From NCBI GenBank assembly GCA_010093705.1, contig MU006093.1:1296849-1360848 (forward strand): a stretch of DNA of 64,000 bases. The letters run 5' to 3'. Shown one piece after another: positions 35,541 through 46,874 of the stretch (the first letter of the stretch is position 1; each line of letters starts with the position of its first letter). This stretch comes from Patellaria atrata CBS 101060 (taxonomy: Eukaryota; Ascomycota; Dothideomycetes; Patellariales; Patellariaceae). A program made the position numbers and the translations under genes. The notes beneath the pieces were generated by a model, which saw only the letters and a list, made by a program, of their open reading frames with translations, ran no database searches and was not told the origin of the DNA.

Positions 35541-37666
35541 ATGACAAAGATAAAGAAGAAGGGTATACGGCGCAGAATCACGATGAGTTCTTTTACAGCT
35601 AACATTTCCATAGGAACCTCAGGCCAGGCCAAAAACTTCATAACCAGAACGCAAGCTGTGCGCAAGCTCCAGATCTCGCTGCCAGACTTTAGAAGGTTGT
35701 GTATTTTTAAAGGTAGATTGCTGCTTGTCCTAAGGACTAATTTGTAATTCTAATCCTCTTTCAAGGCATATATCCCCGAGAACCTCGAAATAAGAAGAAG
35801 GCATCCAAGGGTTCTACGGCGTCTGTCACATTCTACTATACGAAGGACATACAATATCTTCTCCATGATCCGCTCCTTAATAAAATCAGGGACCATAAAG
35901 CCCTATCAAAAAAGATTAGCAGAGCGTTGGGAAGGGGTGAGGTAAAAGATGCTGCCCGGTTAGAACGAACACACACTCCGAAGATTACGCTCGATCACAT
36001 CATAAAAGAAAGATACCCCACATTTGTCGATGCTCTACGAGATCTTGACGATTGTCTGTCGATGTTATTTCTCTTTGCTAATCTACCCTCTACAACCGCG
36101 GTTCCTCCCAAAACTATCGCGTTGTGTCAACGGTTATGTACCGAGTTCGAGCACTATCTTATCGCCTCACACTCACTCCGAAAATCTTTTTTGTCAATAA
36201 AAGGGATATATTATCAAGCAACAGTTCAGGGGCAAGACATACTTTGGTTGGTACCATACAAGTTTGTCCAAAGAGTTACGGGTGATATTGATTTCCGGAT
36301 AATGGGGACGTTTGTAGAGTTCTATACAACGTTGATCGGATTCGTCAACTTTAGGTTGTACACATCTATAGGGTTGGTTTATCCTCCTAAGTTCGACCAG
36401 AAAAGTGATGACCGAGGGGGTGAACTTGGAGCTTTCACTTTAGAGGGAAAAGCTATCGGTGTAGACCACCTGGCTCTTCCATCTGTGCCCTACACGAATG
36501 GGCATGCTCCAAACGGGACGGTATCTGAGGCTGCCCAAGCACAAGCAGATAAGATAGCGGCACTCCAAATTGATAATGAAGAGCAAGAAGAGCGAACTGT
36601 GCAATCGGAACAGGAGGCGGACACCGTAGACGAAAAGACAGACACCTTTGATCCAATTAGTCAAGATGCAGATATTCTACCCCAACCGCAAATATCGAGC
36701 TCTGAAGCCTCTACACTTTTCTCGAATTTCACTTTCTACCTCTCCCGCGAAACTCCACGCCACGCCCTCGAATTCATCCTCAAAGCTTTCGGTTGCAAAC
36801 GTGTCGGTTGGGATGCGGTACTCGGCGATGGAGCATTCACATCGGACGAGTCAGATCCCACGATCACTCACCAGGTAGTCGACCGACCGAACCTACCGCT
36901 TCCTCCCATCCCCGCACCCGAAAACGGTGGCTCTGGCTTCAGCAAGTCGTTGAGACCAGGCACACGCGTCCCCGGAAGGACATATGTGCAACCGCAGTGG
37001 ATCTGGGACTGCGTCAACCAGGGACGGTTATTGAGGCCCGATCTCTACGCACCAGGGGCGACATTGCCTCCTCACTTGAGCCCATGGGTTAAGCCTAAGA
37101 AGGGCGAGTACGACCCTACTGCGCCACTTGCCGAGCAGGAACAAGAGGGAGAGGCTGAGGCTGCGGAGTTGGATGATGAGGCGGAGCTAGAAGATGAGGA
37201 AGATGCGGAAGAGAGTGAAGACGATGTTGATGGTCAACCGAATAGCATAACCGAAGAGGAGAAGGGTATGATAGTTGCTCTCGCCGAAGAGGACGATGAT
37301 GATGAGGATGAAGCGCTTGGCGAGGAATGGAGTGGCGTCTCAGACTCTGAAGTAGAAACCGATGATGAGATGGACACCGCTAACGTTGCGAATCTCCAAC
37401 ACCAGCGCGAGTTGGAGGCAGAAGCAGCAGGATTGCCATTCTCAAATGTAGATAGTGCTGGTAGTACGCCTGGCAAAGCCCTCAAGGCAAAGAAGCAGAT
37501 GGCGAAGAAGAAGAAGGGTGAGGAAGAGGAGCTGGAGAGGCAAAAGATGATGATGAGTCGCCGGAAAAGGAAGTTGCTGGAGAAAATAGTGTATTCGAAT
37601 AACAAGAAGGAAGATGACGCCGCCAAGTTGAGGGCGAAGAGGAGAAAGATGGAAAACGCATCTTAG
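35541..37666 (+). CDS. NOP7: Pescadillo homologue NOP7 (60S ribosome biogenesis)
   Basis: Three exons, 35541-35562, 35614-35712 and 35766-37666, with 51- and 53-nt introns, give 673 residues. The tiny first exon gives MTKIKKKG, followed by [19 protein letters not shown] and [20 protein letters not shown] across intron 2, the near-invariant pescadillo N-terminus. The pescadillo domain continues through [20 protein letters not shown] and YPPKFD. A BRCT domain follows at about 355-460 ([16 protein letters not shown] ... [17 protein letters not shown]). The C-terminus is highly acidic then basic ([17 protein letters not shown]), typical of nucleolar proteins. NOP7 works with Erb1 and Ytm1 (PeBoW) in 27S pre-rRNA processing. 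Confidence 0.95.
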
Positions 37667-38533
37667 GGAAAAGGGCATGGGGTTTTGGTGTATTTCATAG
37701 GGTGCATATCCACCGACAATCATGAATTGCGTAACATGCTAGTTCAGCTTAAACGTCTATCACAAGTCTACTCGTCTTCATACCTTTGACATGATATCTC
37801 TTCTCCTGTCACAATTTCTATTCCTTGACCTCTATTTATTTGTTGAATCTCTTTGGTACCCTGTGTATGTAAGCTTCAAGAGAGGTCCATAATTTATTCA
37901 GGAAACTGAAACAGTACGCTTACGAACTCCCAACTTTCTCATATTAGGGATCAGTTTACTGTACAACAGCAAACCATTGTTGCAACACCACACTATCATT
38001 ATTCTGGATGCATACAGTAGTAGAGCTACTACTGTAAGAAAAGAAAAAACATGAAACATGATTCCCAGGTTTTAATTATACGATCCCCCGGCCTTATATT
38101 TACACATTATTGGACGGGAGGGCTTAAGACGATCTTCTAGAAAATTAATTTAATATGGGAAAAGAAGCCGTACTCCTCTTGACACCTCGACTTTTGCACC
38201 TTTTTGACACAAAGCTTTGATAGACCATCTCAATGACTCTCCTCCGTATGGGACAGATATACCAAATGATAATTAGCAAGCAAGTTATGCGTTGCAGGAC
38301 AAGTATACCCTTTCACGGGCGCATATGCCACCTAGTATATAAGTCGAAACAACGGTAAGTACAAATATTTCCAGCATTTCTTCTACTCCTCGATTGCTCC
38401 ATTCGATAGTAGAGTTTCCCTCTTCTCCTACACGTACGTCCATCCTCTACATCCTCGATACGCGTGCTCACGACACGCGTTCCCTCCACCAAAACCCCCC
38501 TCATCAACTACCTCCACTCACCTCTCCTCCGCA
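37667..38533. other. Intergenic region with an inverted repeat
   Basis: About 870 bp between NOP7 and the secreted-protein gene, both on the plus strand. AT-rich. Contains an 11-bp perfect inverted repeat (listed separately). No gene or RNA recognised. Confidence 0.5.
38013..38036. repeat. Inverted repeat, 11-bp arms
   Basis: TACAGTAGTAG, two bases AG, then CTACTACTGTA: perfect 11-bp arms with a 2-bp centre. The centre is too short for a stable RNA hairpin loop without opening two pairs, so a dimeric DNA-binding site is at least as likely as a terminator. It lies 350 bp past the NOP7 stop and 500 bp before the next start. Confidence 0.7.
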
Positions 38534-39465
38534 ATGTACGCCCTATACACCCTCCTATCCCTCCTCCCCCTCTCCGCCTACGCCATCGACGGCCGCCCCA
38601 ACGGTCCCCCGGCCAAACCCGCCCCCACCGTCCCCGAAACCTTCCACTGGACAAACCCATGGGGCGAAGACGTCTCTCCACCCATCGACCTCGAGCCAGC
38701 CTGCGACGTCATCGCAACCTACAAGCTAAACCAGCACCTCCTCTACGACGTGCCGATCATGCCACCGCTAGGTTTCCAGCCCTACGCCAAACACATGAAG
38801 GCCTTCTTCGGCTCGGCGGAGTACCCGGGCGGCTGGGAGGGCCTCGACCCGCACGGCAGCGACCGCGTCCTGCTCGCCATGAACTGGACCGACGTCCCGA
38901 ACGCCGTCAAGGAGTGGGTCCTCGAGAACGAGGCCGTGTATGATAGCTTTTGGGACCGGCTCGGGGAGAAAGTCGAGGGCGGTAGGAAGGGCAGGGGGTT
39001 GTATAGTGTGTATAAGAGGGCGACGGGGTTCGAGGAGGAACCGGATATCTTACCCGCTCATGGTGTTTGGGAGCATGATTTGTTTATGGTGTTTAGCCCC
39101 GGCGCGATCTATGAGATTGCGCCGCTTTGGGTCGCGAATGAGNNNNNNNNNNNNNNNNNNNNNNNNNNNNNNNNNNNNNNNNNNNNNNNNNNNNNNNNNN
39201 NNNNNNNNNNNNNNNNNNNNNNNNNNNNNNNNNNNNNNNNNNGGGTTTCGGTTATAGCAACTTGCTGACGATTGTGATAGATGCGTTCCTGGATCTCTCT
39301 CGGTATAGCTCCGAATGGAAGGACGGCGGTGTTCTCGCGTGGCCTGTTGACCACGGCCCGGAACCGGATCGGTTCAAGAAGGAACGCCAGATCGAACTTG
39401 CCGTGCAGGGACAGGTGCTCAAGAAAGTGGTGGACGATTACCCGGAGGGGAAAGACGAGCTCTGA
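38534..39465 (+). CDS. Secreted protein of unknown function, interrupted by assembly gap
   Basis: The frame starts at 38534 with a signal peptide (MYALYTLLSLLPLSAYA), then IDGRPNGPPAKPAPTVPETF. It runs to the gap at 39143 (WVANE) and coding resumes after it as GFGYSNLLTIVIDAFLDLS to a stop at 39463-39465 (YPEGKDEL). The part before the gap has few Cys and motifs such as YDVPIMPPLGFQPYAKHMKAF. Frame across the gap cannot be checked since 100 N is usually a placeholder length. The coding region is much GC-richer at third positions than its surroundings. No enzyme family recognised; a secreted role is inferred from the signal peptide. The terminal KDEL-like letters are preceded by G and follow the pattern of the ER-retention signal, so ER residence is possible. 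Confidence 0.65.
39143..39242. other. Assembly gap (100 N)
   Basis: Exactly 100 N bases, a conventional placeholder for a gap of unknown size, inside the secreted-protein gene. Confidence 0.99.
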
Positions 39466-39762
39466 GTAACCTGACGCGTTTGATGATCACCTCGCGGAGG
39501 AATTGTACGATAAAAAGCATGGACTCATTGCGGTATTAGAATGGATGGATGGCGTTGGGGGTGGTATGCCCACACTCACAGCATAGTTAGCTGTGCTTTT
39601 TTCTTCTTATTATCACGAGACCGTTTTTGTACATATCAATTCGGATTCAAATCGGTCGTCCACATACTTTTCCATTTCCTTCATGATATGCAATGTAATA
39701 ACGAAAGCCTGTGTGCCCAAAAATCCCTCCAGCCTTACATCGTACTTTCTGCAATCCAGGTT

Positions 39763-41376
39763 CTACTCTCCCCTAAAAAACCCAGCGACCAAGAATGCTA
39801 ACTCAAGCGCCTGCTTCTCATTCAAGCGCGGATCACAGTACGTCGTATAATTGAGGCTCAAGTCCTCCTCCACCAAGCCCTCACTACCGCCCAGACATTC
39901 CGTCACCGCATCACCTGTCAGCTCAAGGTGGACCCCACCGAGGAAACTTCCGTGCTGCTTATGAATTGTGAGGGCAGAGGAAACCTCGGAGAGAATGGAG
40001 GTAAAGTGCCTAGTTTTGAAGGCCAGAGCCGTAGGTTTGGTGTTGCTGTTTATTTATTAGCATCCTCTAACCTTACAATAACCAATTTAAGGGACGGGAG
40101 CCAGAGCTATGGGGTAGGATAGGAATGATACACTCACCCATGCATCGGATCACACTGCCAAACGACAGTATGCCCACTCCCCTTAACCGCCTCGATATGC
40201 CCACCCAACAACTTCTCCACTTTATCCTCTCCATACCTTGTGATCAGCGTTACCTTCCCGATCTCCTTATCCGGATTCACGATATCGAGTAACCGCACCA
40301 ATTCGTCGTTCTGCATCGATGGGCCTACTTTTATCCCGATCGGATTTTCGATGCCCCGGAAGTACTCCACATGCGCACCGTCGAGGTCCCGCGTGCGGTC
40401 CCCAATCCAGAGGAAGTGTGCGCTAGTGTTGTACCAGCCCTTCCCGTCTGAGGTGGATCGAGGGGAAGCGGTATATGTTGAAGGATGCTTCATGTGCCGT
40501 GTCAGATTTTGCTCATAATCGAGCACCAGACCTTCATGGCTCGTGAATAGATCGACGGTGTGCAGAGCTCCGGCGGTATCAGCGCCGATGGTATGCATGA
40601 AGCGGAGGGAGTCGCGGATACTGTTCACAATGCGGGAGTACTTCTCCTTGATCGCCTCTTCTTTCACGTGCCCGAGACCCCAATCGAGGGGGTTATGCAG
40701 GTCCGCGATCCCGCTGGCCAACTGAGCACGAACGTAATTGCTCGTTGCCGCGGAGTGGAAGTACGCACTCACCAACCTACTTGGGTCCGGTTCGCGGTGA
40801 GCCGGGTCATACCCGTTCAAGATATCACCTCTAAAGCTCGGAACTTCTTCCCAATTAATAACTTCCATTGGGCTCGAGCGCGGTTTGGCGTACTGGCCTG
40901 CCATCCTTGCTATGCGGACGACGGGCTTGTTGATGCCCCAGATAAGCACGAGCGACATTTGCAAGAGGAGCTTGATCTTGGAGTCGATGGAGGAGTCTTC
41001 GCAGTAGGAAAAGAGCTCGGCGCAATCACCGCCTTGGAGGAGAAAAGCTTTGCCGAGAGCTACATCGCGGAGGCTGTGCTTTAGTTTAATGATCTCAGTG
41101 GGGGTGACGATAGGGGGTAGTGTAGAGAGTTGGGCGAGCGAGGATTCGAGGGCCACCGGGTTGGAATAAGATACGACTTGTTTTATTGGTTTGGAGCGCC
41201 AGGCTAGAGATGGTCAGTTATATTCTATAGGGAGAGGGGTATATCCACGTACAGGATGGTGACCAAGATAGGGGGGAGGGAGTTGAGGGAATCATCTTCT
41301 CTAATGCTTCCGTGTCTGTGTCTCCATTGATTCGTCTTGCATGATCAACGATTTGTTGATCTGTCATATGATCCAT
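39763..41376 (-). CDS. Class II (plant-type) DAHP synthase
   Basis: Three exons, 41253-41376, 40138-41203 and 39763-40045, with introns of 49 and 92 nt, give 490 residues. It condenses phosphoenolpyruvate and erythrose-4-phosphate, the first step of the shikimate pathway. Motifs in order: SPSSWRSKPIKQVVSY, LRDVALGKAFLLQGGDCAELF (metal Cys), RIARMAGQYAKPRSSP, SFRGDILNGYD, DLFTSHEGLVLDYEQNLTR, HFLWIGDRTRDLDGAHVEYF, NPIGIKVGPSM, ITRYGEDKV, VWQCDPMHGNT, GSFLGGVHLELTGDAVTECLG and YCDPRLNEKQALELAFLV. All expected blocks are present. Most fungi rely on class I Aro3/Aro4 enzymes; the class II form is an additional or alternative isozyme. The GTG codon at 41156 is internal, not the start; the ATG at 41376 is supported by the conserved exon 1. 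Confidence 0.94.
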
Positions 41377-42427
41377 AGCTTTGGTCCTTGATGAAACAAG
41401 CTGAGAAGTTTGCTGTTAGTCAAGTTCATTGCGAAATTTCAAATCTTTTTGTGACATATGGGTCTTATGAGAAGTAAAAGAGATTCTATAGCCAAGTTCC
41501 TTAATTGTTCAAACGGTTATTAATCTTTCTTGTATTTTTATAGATTTTAGTATTTGAGGTGACACTAGGATGAGATAAAAGTAGAGAGAGAATAGGTAGA
41601 ACAAGAAACGAACATAAAGAACCCTACCTACCGCAGAATGAATTGTAAAACTTATTCAACGACTCAATTTTTAAAAGAAGTGGATGAAATAGTAATATAG
41701 TAGATCTTAAAGTTGGTATAAGTATGAGTCAAGATTCCAAGGACATCTTGCTTCGGAGAAGTCCAATATTATACCAATATAATGCCACCCACGAAGTGAT
41801 CATACATTCATATATCCAATCAGCTACAAAGACCGAGTAATCAGACTGATATGGATAGTTTTCGACTTTTCAAGAGAGAATTGATCCATTTTTTGCCGCA
41901 GAGACTCGCTACTAATGAGCATACCCACCGAAGAAACCCCGATCACAACCCTCATGTTGAACTTTGCGATTCGTAAGAACTAACGTACTACTCGATGTCG
42001 CCCTGAATACAGACCTTGGCTCCAACTTTGACAGTATGGTTCATATATTCTAGTTAGCTGAGTCTCTAGTAAACCATTAAAGTGGTCATATTCTGAAAGA
42101 GAGGAGAAATAAAGACAATCCAGCAATCCATGGACAGTGTGATTGATCCAGCATACCATGTCCCAAAATCGATATAGAATGGTATGATAGCTCCAATATT
42201 CGATACTTAATCCTTAAGCTATATTTCATAAGATTTTCCATAGCAATTAAATGTGACTTGTATTCTCATTACGGAGTACTCCCACTGCTCATAAATAATA
42301 CTGTACGATACGGTACCTGCATCCCACACTTTACCCCTCCCAGGCTAGTCCCCCACAATACAATCCTCCCACCAACCTCAACCGACCTCAGACCCTTTCC
42401 TGTTCCCCAAAAGCCACACAACCCACA
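41377..42427. promoter_or_regulatory. Divergent upstream region DAHP synthase / HYPK-like
   Basis: About 1.05 kb, AT-rich, between two divergently transcribed genes. A GTAC-rich string (42302-42317) lies about 110 bp before the HYPK-like ATG, followed by a pyrimidine-rich CCTCCCACC/CCAAC tract typical of fungal leaders. No gene seen. Confidence 0.45.
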
Positions 42428-42900
42428 ATGGCAGAAGAGCCACAGCCCTCGAACATAACTGCAGGAGCGGAAGACACACCCTCCCTCCCCTCCAACGCCG
42501 AAGACCGCAAAGCGGCAGCCGCTCTCTCCGCGCTCGACACGCGCGGCGCCGACGATGACGCGGGCGAGAACAGGAAGAACGTCGACTCCGAGGCGCTGGG
42601 ACAGGCGATGAAGAATCTCGATCTCGGAAAGGAGGGGAAGAAGGATGAGGAGGTCAAGAAGGTCGTCAAGGTCGATGCGGGGGATGTAAAACTGTTGGTA
42701 GGTTTTGTTGGCTTTCCTCTTGGTTTATGGAGGGGGGTTTGGATAAGGATGGAGGGAGCCGGCGTAAAATTAAAGAGCTGATTTGATTGGAATAGGTCGA
42801 GCAGCTTGAACTTTCCAAGGTGAAGGCGACGGAGTTGTTGAAGGCGCATGATGGGCATGCAGTTAGGGCTATGGTTGCCTTTGTGCAGGCGTCGGCTTGA
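42428..42900 (+). CDS. HYPK/NAC-UBA-like protein (N-acetyltransferase-associated)
   Basis: Two exons, 42428-42697 and 42796-42900, with a 98-nt intron, give 124 residues. An acidic N-terminus is followed by a helical EALGQAMKNLDLG segment and a C-terminal UBA-like domain, KVDAGDVKLLVEQLELSKVK then ATELLKAHDGHAVRAMVAFV. This is the HYPK layout: the UBA-like three-helix fold also seen in nascent polypeptide-associated complex alpha. HYPK binds the ribosomal NatA N-terminal acetyltransferase and tunes its activity. Fungal members are short like this one. The second exon begins exactly at a conserved VEQL, which fixes the splice. It is GC-rich in exon 1. Confidence 0.87.
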
Positions 42901-43415
42901 ACAGATATGGTATATTGCAAGAATGTGGTTGCGTTGTGCTTGAGGGCTTCCTGGTGCATGAGTTAAGGGAAATTGAGCAGAGGACTTGAGTGTTGGATCA
43001 ATTCACCATAGGATGTCACCTGCGCCAGCTTTCCTCGATTCACCTTCAGACGATATTCGCACGAGAACGATCGTCCGATATCGGGATTGGAGAGCATATA
43101 TGCCGAATGTCTTGCTCTCTCGGGGGAAGAGGCCATGAAATCAAGCAGGGGGCAATGGGACCGCTATGTTTGGTGTTCGTACCAGTATTGAAATATCACG
43201 GCGAAACAAATCAAGAGAACATGCTTTGGATAATCGTCGTCTCAGTTTATCGTCCTACATATCCAGATGCCCAACACCACATGATCCACTACCCCAGCTA
43301 ATTAAATCCGTACTCCATTAATGTTCAAACACCTCCGGACGCTCTCAATGCAGTCTAATCGTTACTCATTTATGCACAAGATTTCACAATTCATGTAACA
43401 ATCTGAGAAAAGACT
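42901..43415. other. Convergent 3' intergenic region
   Basis: About 515 bp between the HYPK-like and SAP-BRCT genes. Holds their 3' UTRs. No other feature recognised. Confidence 0.5.
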
Positions 43416-46400
43416 CTAATCCCAATCCATCGTCTGCCCCAAGGTCACACCCAAACTTCTCCTCTTCCCGAAGTCCAACTTTTTGACCGGACTCTTCTCT
43501 TCAAAAAATCCCTTCCTAGTCTGTTTTGGTGGGCAGGTCATCTGGACAAGATCACCCTTAAGATAGTAGGGGGTACCTGGACTGTCACCAAAGCATGACG
43601 CAACAGTGAAGTTCTCTTTGTCAACACTCTTTAGGGAAGCTGGTGTCGTATTTAACACCAACTTAGGCGTCTTGATGCCAGAAAACGGTGTTGTAGGAGC
43701 GGACTTCGCAGTCTGCTTCACGGAGCTTGAAGTGAACGGGGTAAACCGCACTGGAGAATGAGTAGGTGTTGTGTTTGCGGAGAGTGTGGCCAGGGGTTGG
43801 GTGGTGCTGGGTAATGGAATGAGATAACCGGATTCAGGAACGTGAGCATTTGCTCTCTCGCATCTATCGTTATTGTTAACACATGGTTCGCAACTAAAAG
43901 TGTTGGAAAAAAAACTTACGCCATAGCCCAACCTATATTGACACACTTGATCGCACCGTTGCTGAATGCTACTTTGTCAAGGGTACGCTTGCTGCCATCT
44001 TTGAACAATACATGAGTGATACTCTGGTTATCATTCAACCAATGAGATACGACCCTAGCGCCTAGGTCAAGAAGGAGAGGGATGAAGAGATTACTCGCGT
44101 CCCTTCCATCATTCTCGTTTACGTCGACGTAGACGACTGTACCAGTCAAGACACCCTTCGTCATGGCCTCAGAAAGTGGTGTATTTGTCTCTGCGTCCCA
44201 AGAGACGTTCTTCTTCGGTGATTGCTGAGCATTCTTGCGTGGCGATCGTAGAGATGATTTCCGAGGCGAGATAGAAGGACGAGCCCCGGGAGTGACAGCT
44301 ACCGGTTCTAAAATGATCGGTTGGAGTCGCAGCTCTGGAGTCTTTGAAACATCATCAGATGTAGATTCGTATGTGTGCTCCTCTTCCATCTGCACCGTAC
44401 GTGATAACCCTGGAGTCTTGACTGGGGACACATTTGCAAAATCCATAATTGCGATTTGTTCCTCGAATTCATGACCTGCAATCTCCGGAGTATCGTGCGG
44501 AGTTCCGGGAACGAGAGAGAACAATTGAGATGCATGTGTCTCCACGGCTTTCGAAGGCGAGGCTGGAGGTGTGGTGCTCTCAAGCTCCGCGTTTTCTTGC
44601 TGTTGTTCTTCTGTTTCTAGGCACACTTCTTGCTCTACCTCCACTTCCATTGACTCATTTTGCCCTTGAATGTCTGACTCAAGCAAAGCTTCCGCTTGAG
44701 CATTCAGGAGAGACCTTTGAAGTAGGCTCTTCCTACCCTTTAACGGTCCACGGGCAATTTTGGCGGGGGATGCCGTGCGCAAGATCATCTGCATATCTGC
44801 CCGGGCTCTACGCGGAGATGCCTTCACTAAGGAGGTCTTGAACGGACTATTGTAATCCTCAACAGTAGGTTGAAGCTCCCTTCTAGAAGCTCTTTGGCTA
44901 GCGATGTTGATCTTACGTGGAGAGCTTCTCATGAGAGTGGCCTTGAACATGTTGAGTCCGTCATCCGTGAAGAGCGCTCGAGATGGCTGAGATGAAGAGA
45001 CTTTCGGAACAATAGGTGCCTTGCGAGGGGAAGTTCTCAAGAGAGAGTGATTGAGAGCTGGTGCGTTCACATCTGCCGAGAACACCGACTGTGACGGAGT
45101 ATTCCTGGCGTCGACTGCAGCTTTGCGAGGGGAGTGCTGCATAGGTACACTTCCTTCGGCTTTTACAGCTTTTACAAGAGAATAAACAGCTTTACGGGCC
45201 TCTGCTGGTGGTTTACGCGGCGAGGTTTGTAGCAGAGAGCCTTTCATCTGAGCTGTTGAATCCGAAGGATGTGTAGAGCCCATTGGTGCTAGTTTCAGAG
45301 TGGAAGAAATAGCAACCTTACGTGGGGATAGCCGAAGTAACGATGGACCGAACAGGGAATTCTTATTGGGGGAAACCAGACTGGATGCCTTGAACGGCGA
45401 GCAAGGCACAGATGCCTCTAACGTTGGAAGGATAGGCGCGAATGCTTTAGCTGACGGTGGAGGAGGTGCCGTCAACGCTGAACTGTGTTCCAGAGGTGTC
45501 ATAGGTCGTTCACTAGTTGTAGTTCCTAGAGTTTGTAGAGCAGGCTTCGTTGGCGAAAGTCGCACTGATGCTTCGAATGCGTTCCACGCTGGGGTTTTTA
45601 TAGCAACAGTGGTTTCCACTTTTGTGGAGACCACCTCGATCACTTCAGGCGGACTGCCAATAAGATCATCAGTGGCTGTTTCATGGTGCGCGTCTACCAT
45701 TTCCAAGCCCTCTGAGGACTCAACTTGTGAAACTTTCTTTGCCTTTGTAGATGCCTTGATCGTCTTCTTGACTGAGGCCCTCTTAGTAGTCTTCTTTGCT
45801 GCTGAAGCAGCAGTCTCTTTTGCCAAAGCTCCTCGGGTTGAAGTGACCGGTGCTGGCGGTCCTTCAACTCCGTTCTGTCTAGTAGATCGCGTCGTTGCTG
45901 GAGCTGCTTTAGCCTTTGTCGCCATCCTCTTTGCCGCAGGCGCAGCTGGTGGAGGTTCTTTCGCAGCACGTTTCCTTGTAACCGGTGGTAGGGATTGTAA
46001 ACGCTCCTCCTTTTGGATCTTTTCCGCTTCCTCTTCGAATGCAACCTTCTTCGACGATTTAGTACCGACCTTCTTCGTCGGTGCTGTCACCACGTTCTTT
46101 TTCAGTTTCGTCGTCTCAACCACAGCAGCTGGTTTTCTTCCTCGCCTTGGAGGCGCTTTCAGCGGTTTTACTTCATCTGTTGTCGAATCTTTTGGCGCTC
46201 CTCGGGTTGTTCGAGATCTCGTTGTGGTCTTCGCTGGGAATTCTTCTTCCTCTGCCTCTAGAGCTGGTGCAGGGATCACGACCGACACTTTCCCGGCCTT
46301 CTTCTTTGACGCGCCTTTCTCTTGTTTTGCGCTGGTAGAATGGGATTCTTCGAGCTTTTCCACCATCTGCTGCTTGCGGGAGAGCCCAGTAAGTGGGATG

Positions 46401-46459
46401 CCGCGATCTTTGAGCAAGGTGCGAAGGTTCGCGACGGTCATAGACGCGTAATCACTCAT
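43416..46459 (-). CDS. SAP-domain and BRCT-domain protein with repeated SPRK motifs
   Basis: Two exons, 43920-46459 and 43416-43863, with a 56-nt intron, give 995 residues. Residues 5-40 are a SAP DNA-binding motif (MTVANLRTLLKDRGIPLTGL). Residues 45-260 are basic, AT-hook-like and Lys/Ala rich (PPRRGRKPA). Six SPRK/SPRR motifs follow between 378 and 551 at near-even spacing. A single BRCT-like domain lies at about 770-850 (GTVVYVDVNENDGRDASNLF, then ARVVSHWLNDNQSITHVLFK and VNIGWAMACERAN). The tail has further SP/TP sites. Together these suggest a chromatin or DNA-repair protein heavily phosphorylated by a proline-directed (CDK-type) kinase. I do not recognise a named orthologue. Confidence 0.82.
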
Positions 46460-46874
46460 ATTGCAATATTAACGTGTAAAAACTTGCGAAGGTGCATCAA
46501 TATATCGATCGTTGGTGATGTCGTTGTGGATGTAAGGATAGTGTATTGGAGCTACGTTTTGTTGTGGTTTTGAATCCGGATTGCAATACGCGGTTGTTGC
46601 TCCTGGCAACAGGCTATCAACCATTTCTGATTCGCTGGCTGGGCCTACGCCTTTAATTTCAAGATAAGATAAGATCTGACGTGCTATATCAAAACTTCAA
46701 CAAACACTAGATGCTCCCTTCTGCTCCATTAGGTATTCTGGTCATCAGATGACAAAGTAATTGGTCATATTTAACATGTTAAGGTATCTCTATGTTCGCT
46801 TAGTTCTCCTTTGTCTTTCTAACCTTATTGGAGACTACAACAAACGAATCAATTCATCCAGCCCCTTTGTCACG
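46460..46874. other. SAP-BRCT upstream / STE6 3' region
   Basis: About 415 bp between two minus-strand genes; holds the SAP-BRCT promoter and the 3' UTR of the transporter. Nothing else seen. Confidence 0.5.

Noticed and set aside
41154-41156. GTG start for the DAHP synthase at MALESS
   Set aside because: An upstream exon with ATG at 41376 encodes the conserved SPSSWRSKPIKQ segment, so the GTG is an internal Val.
45300-46451. 383-codon plus-strand open frame
   Set aside because: It is the antisense of the Lys/Ala-rich part of the SAP-BRCT gene; composition bias keeps that frame open, and it shows no family.
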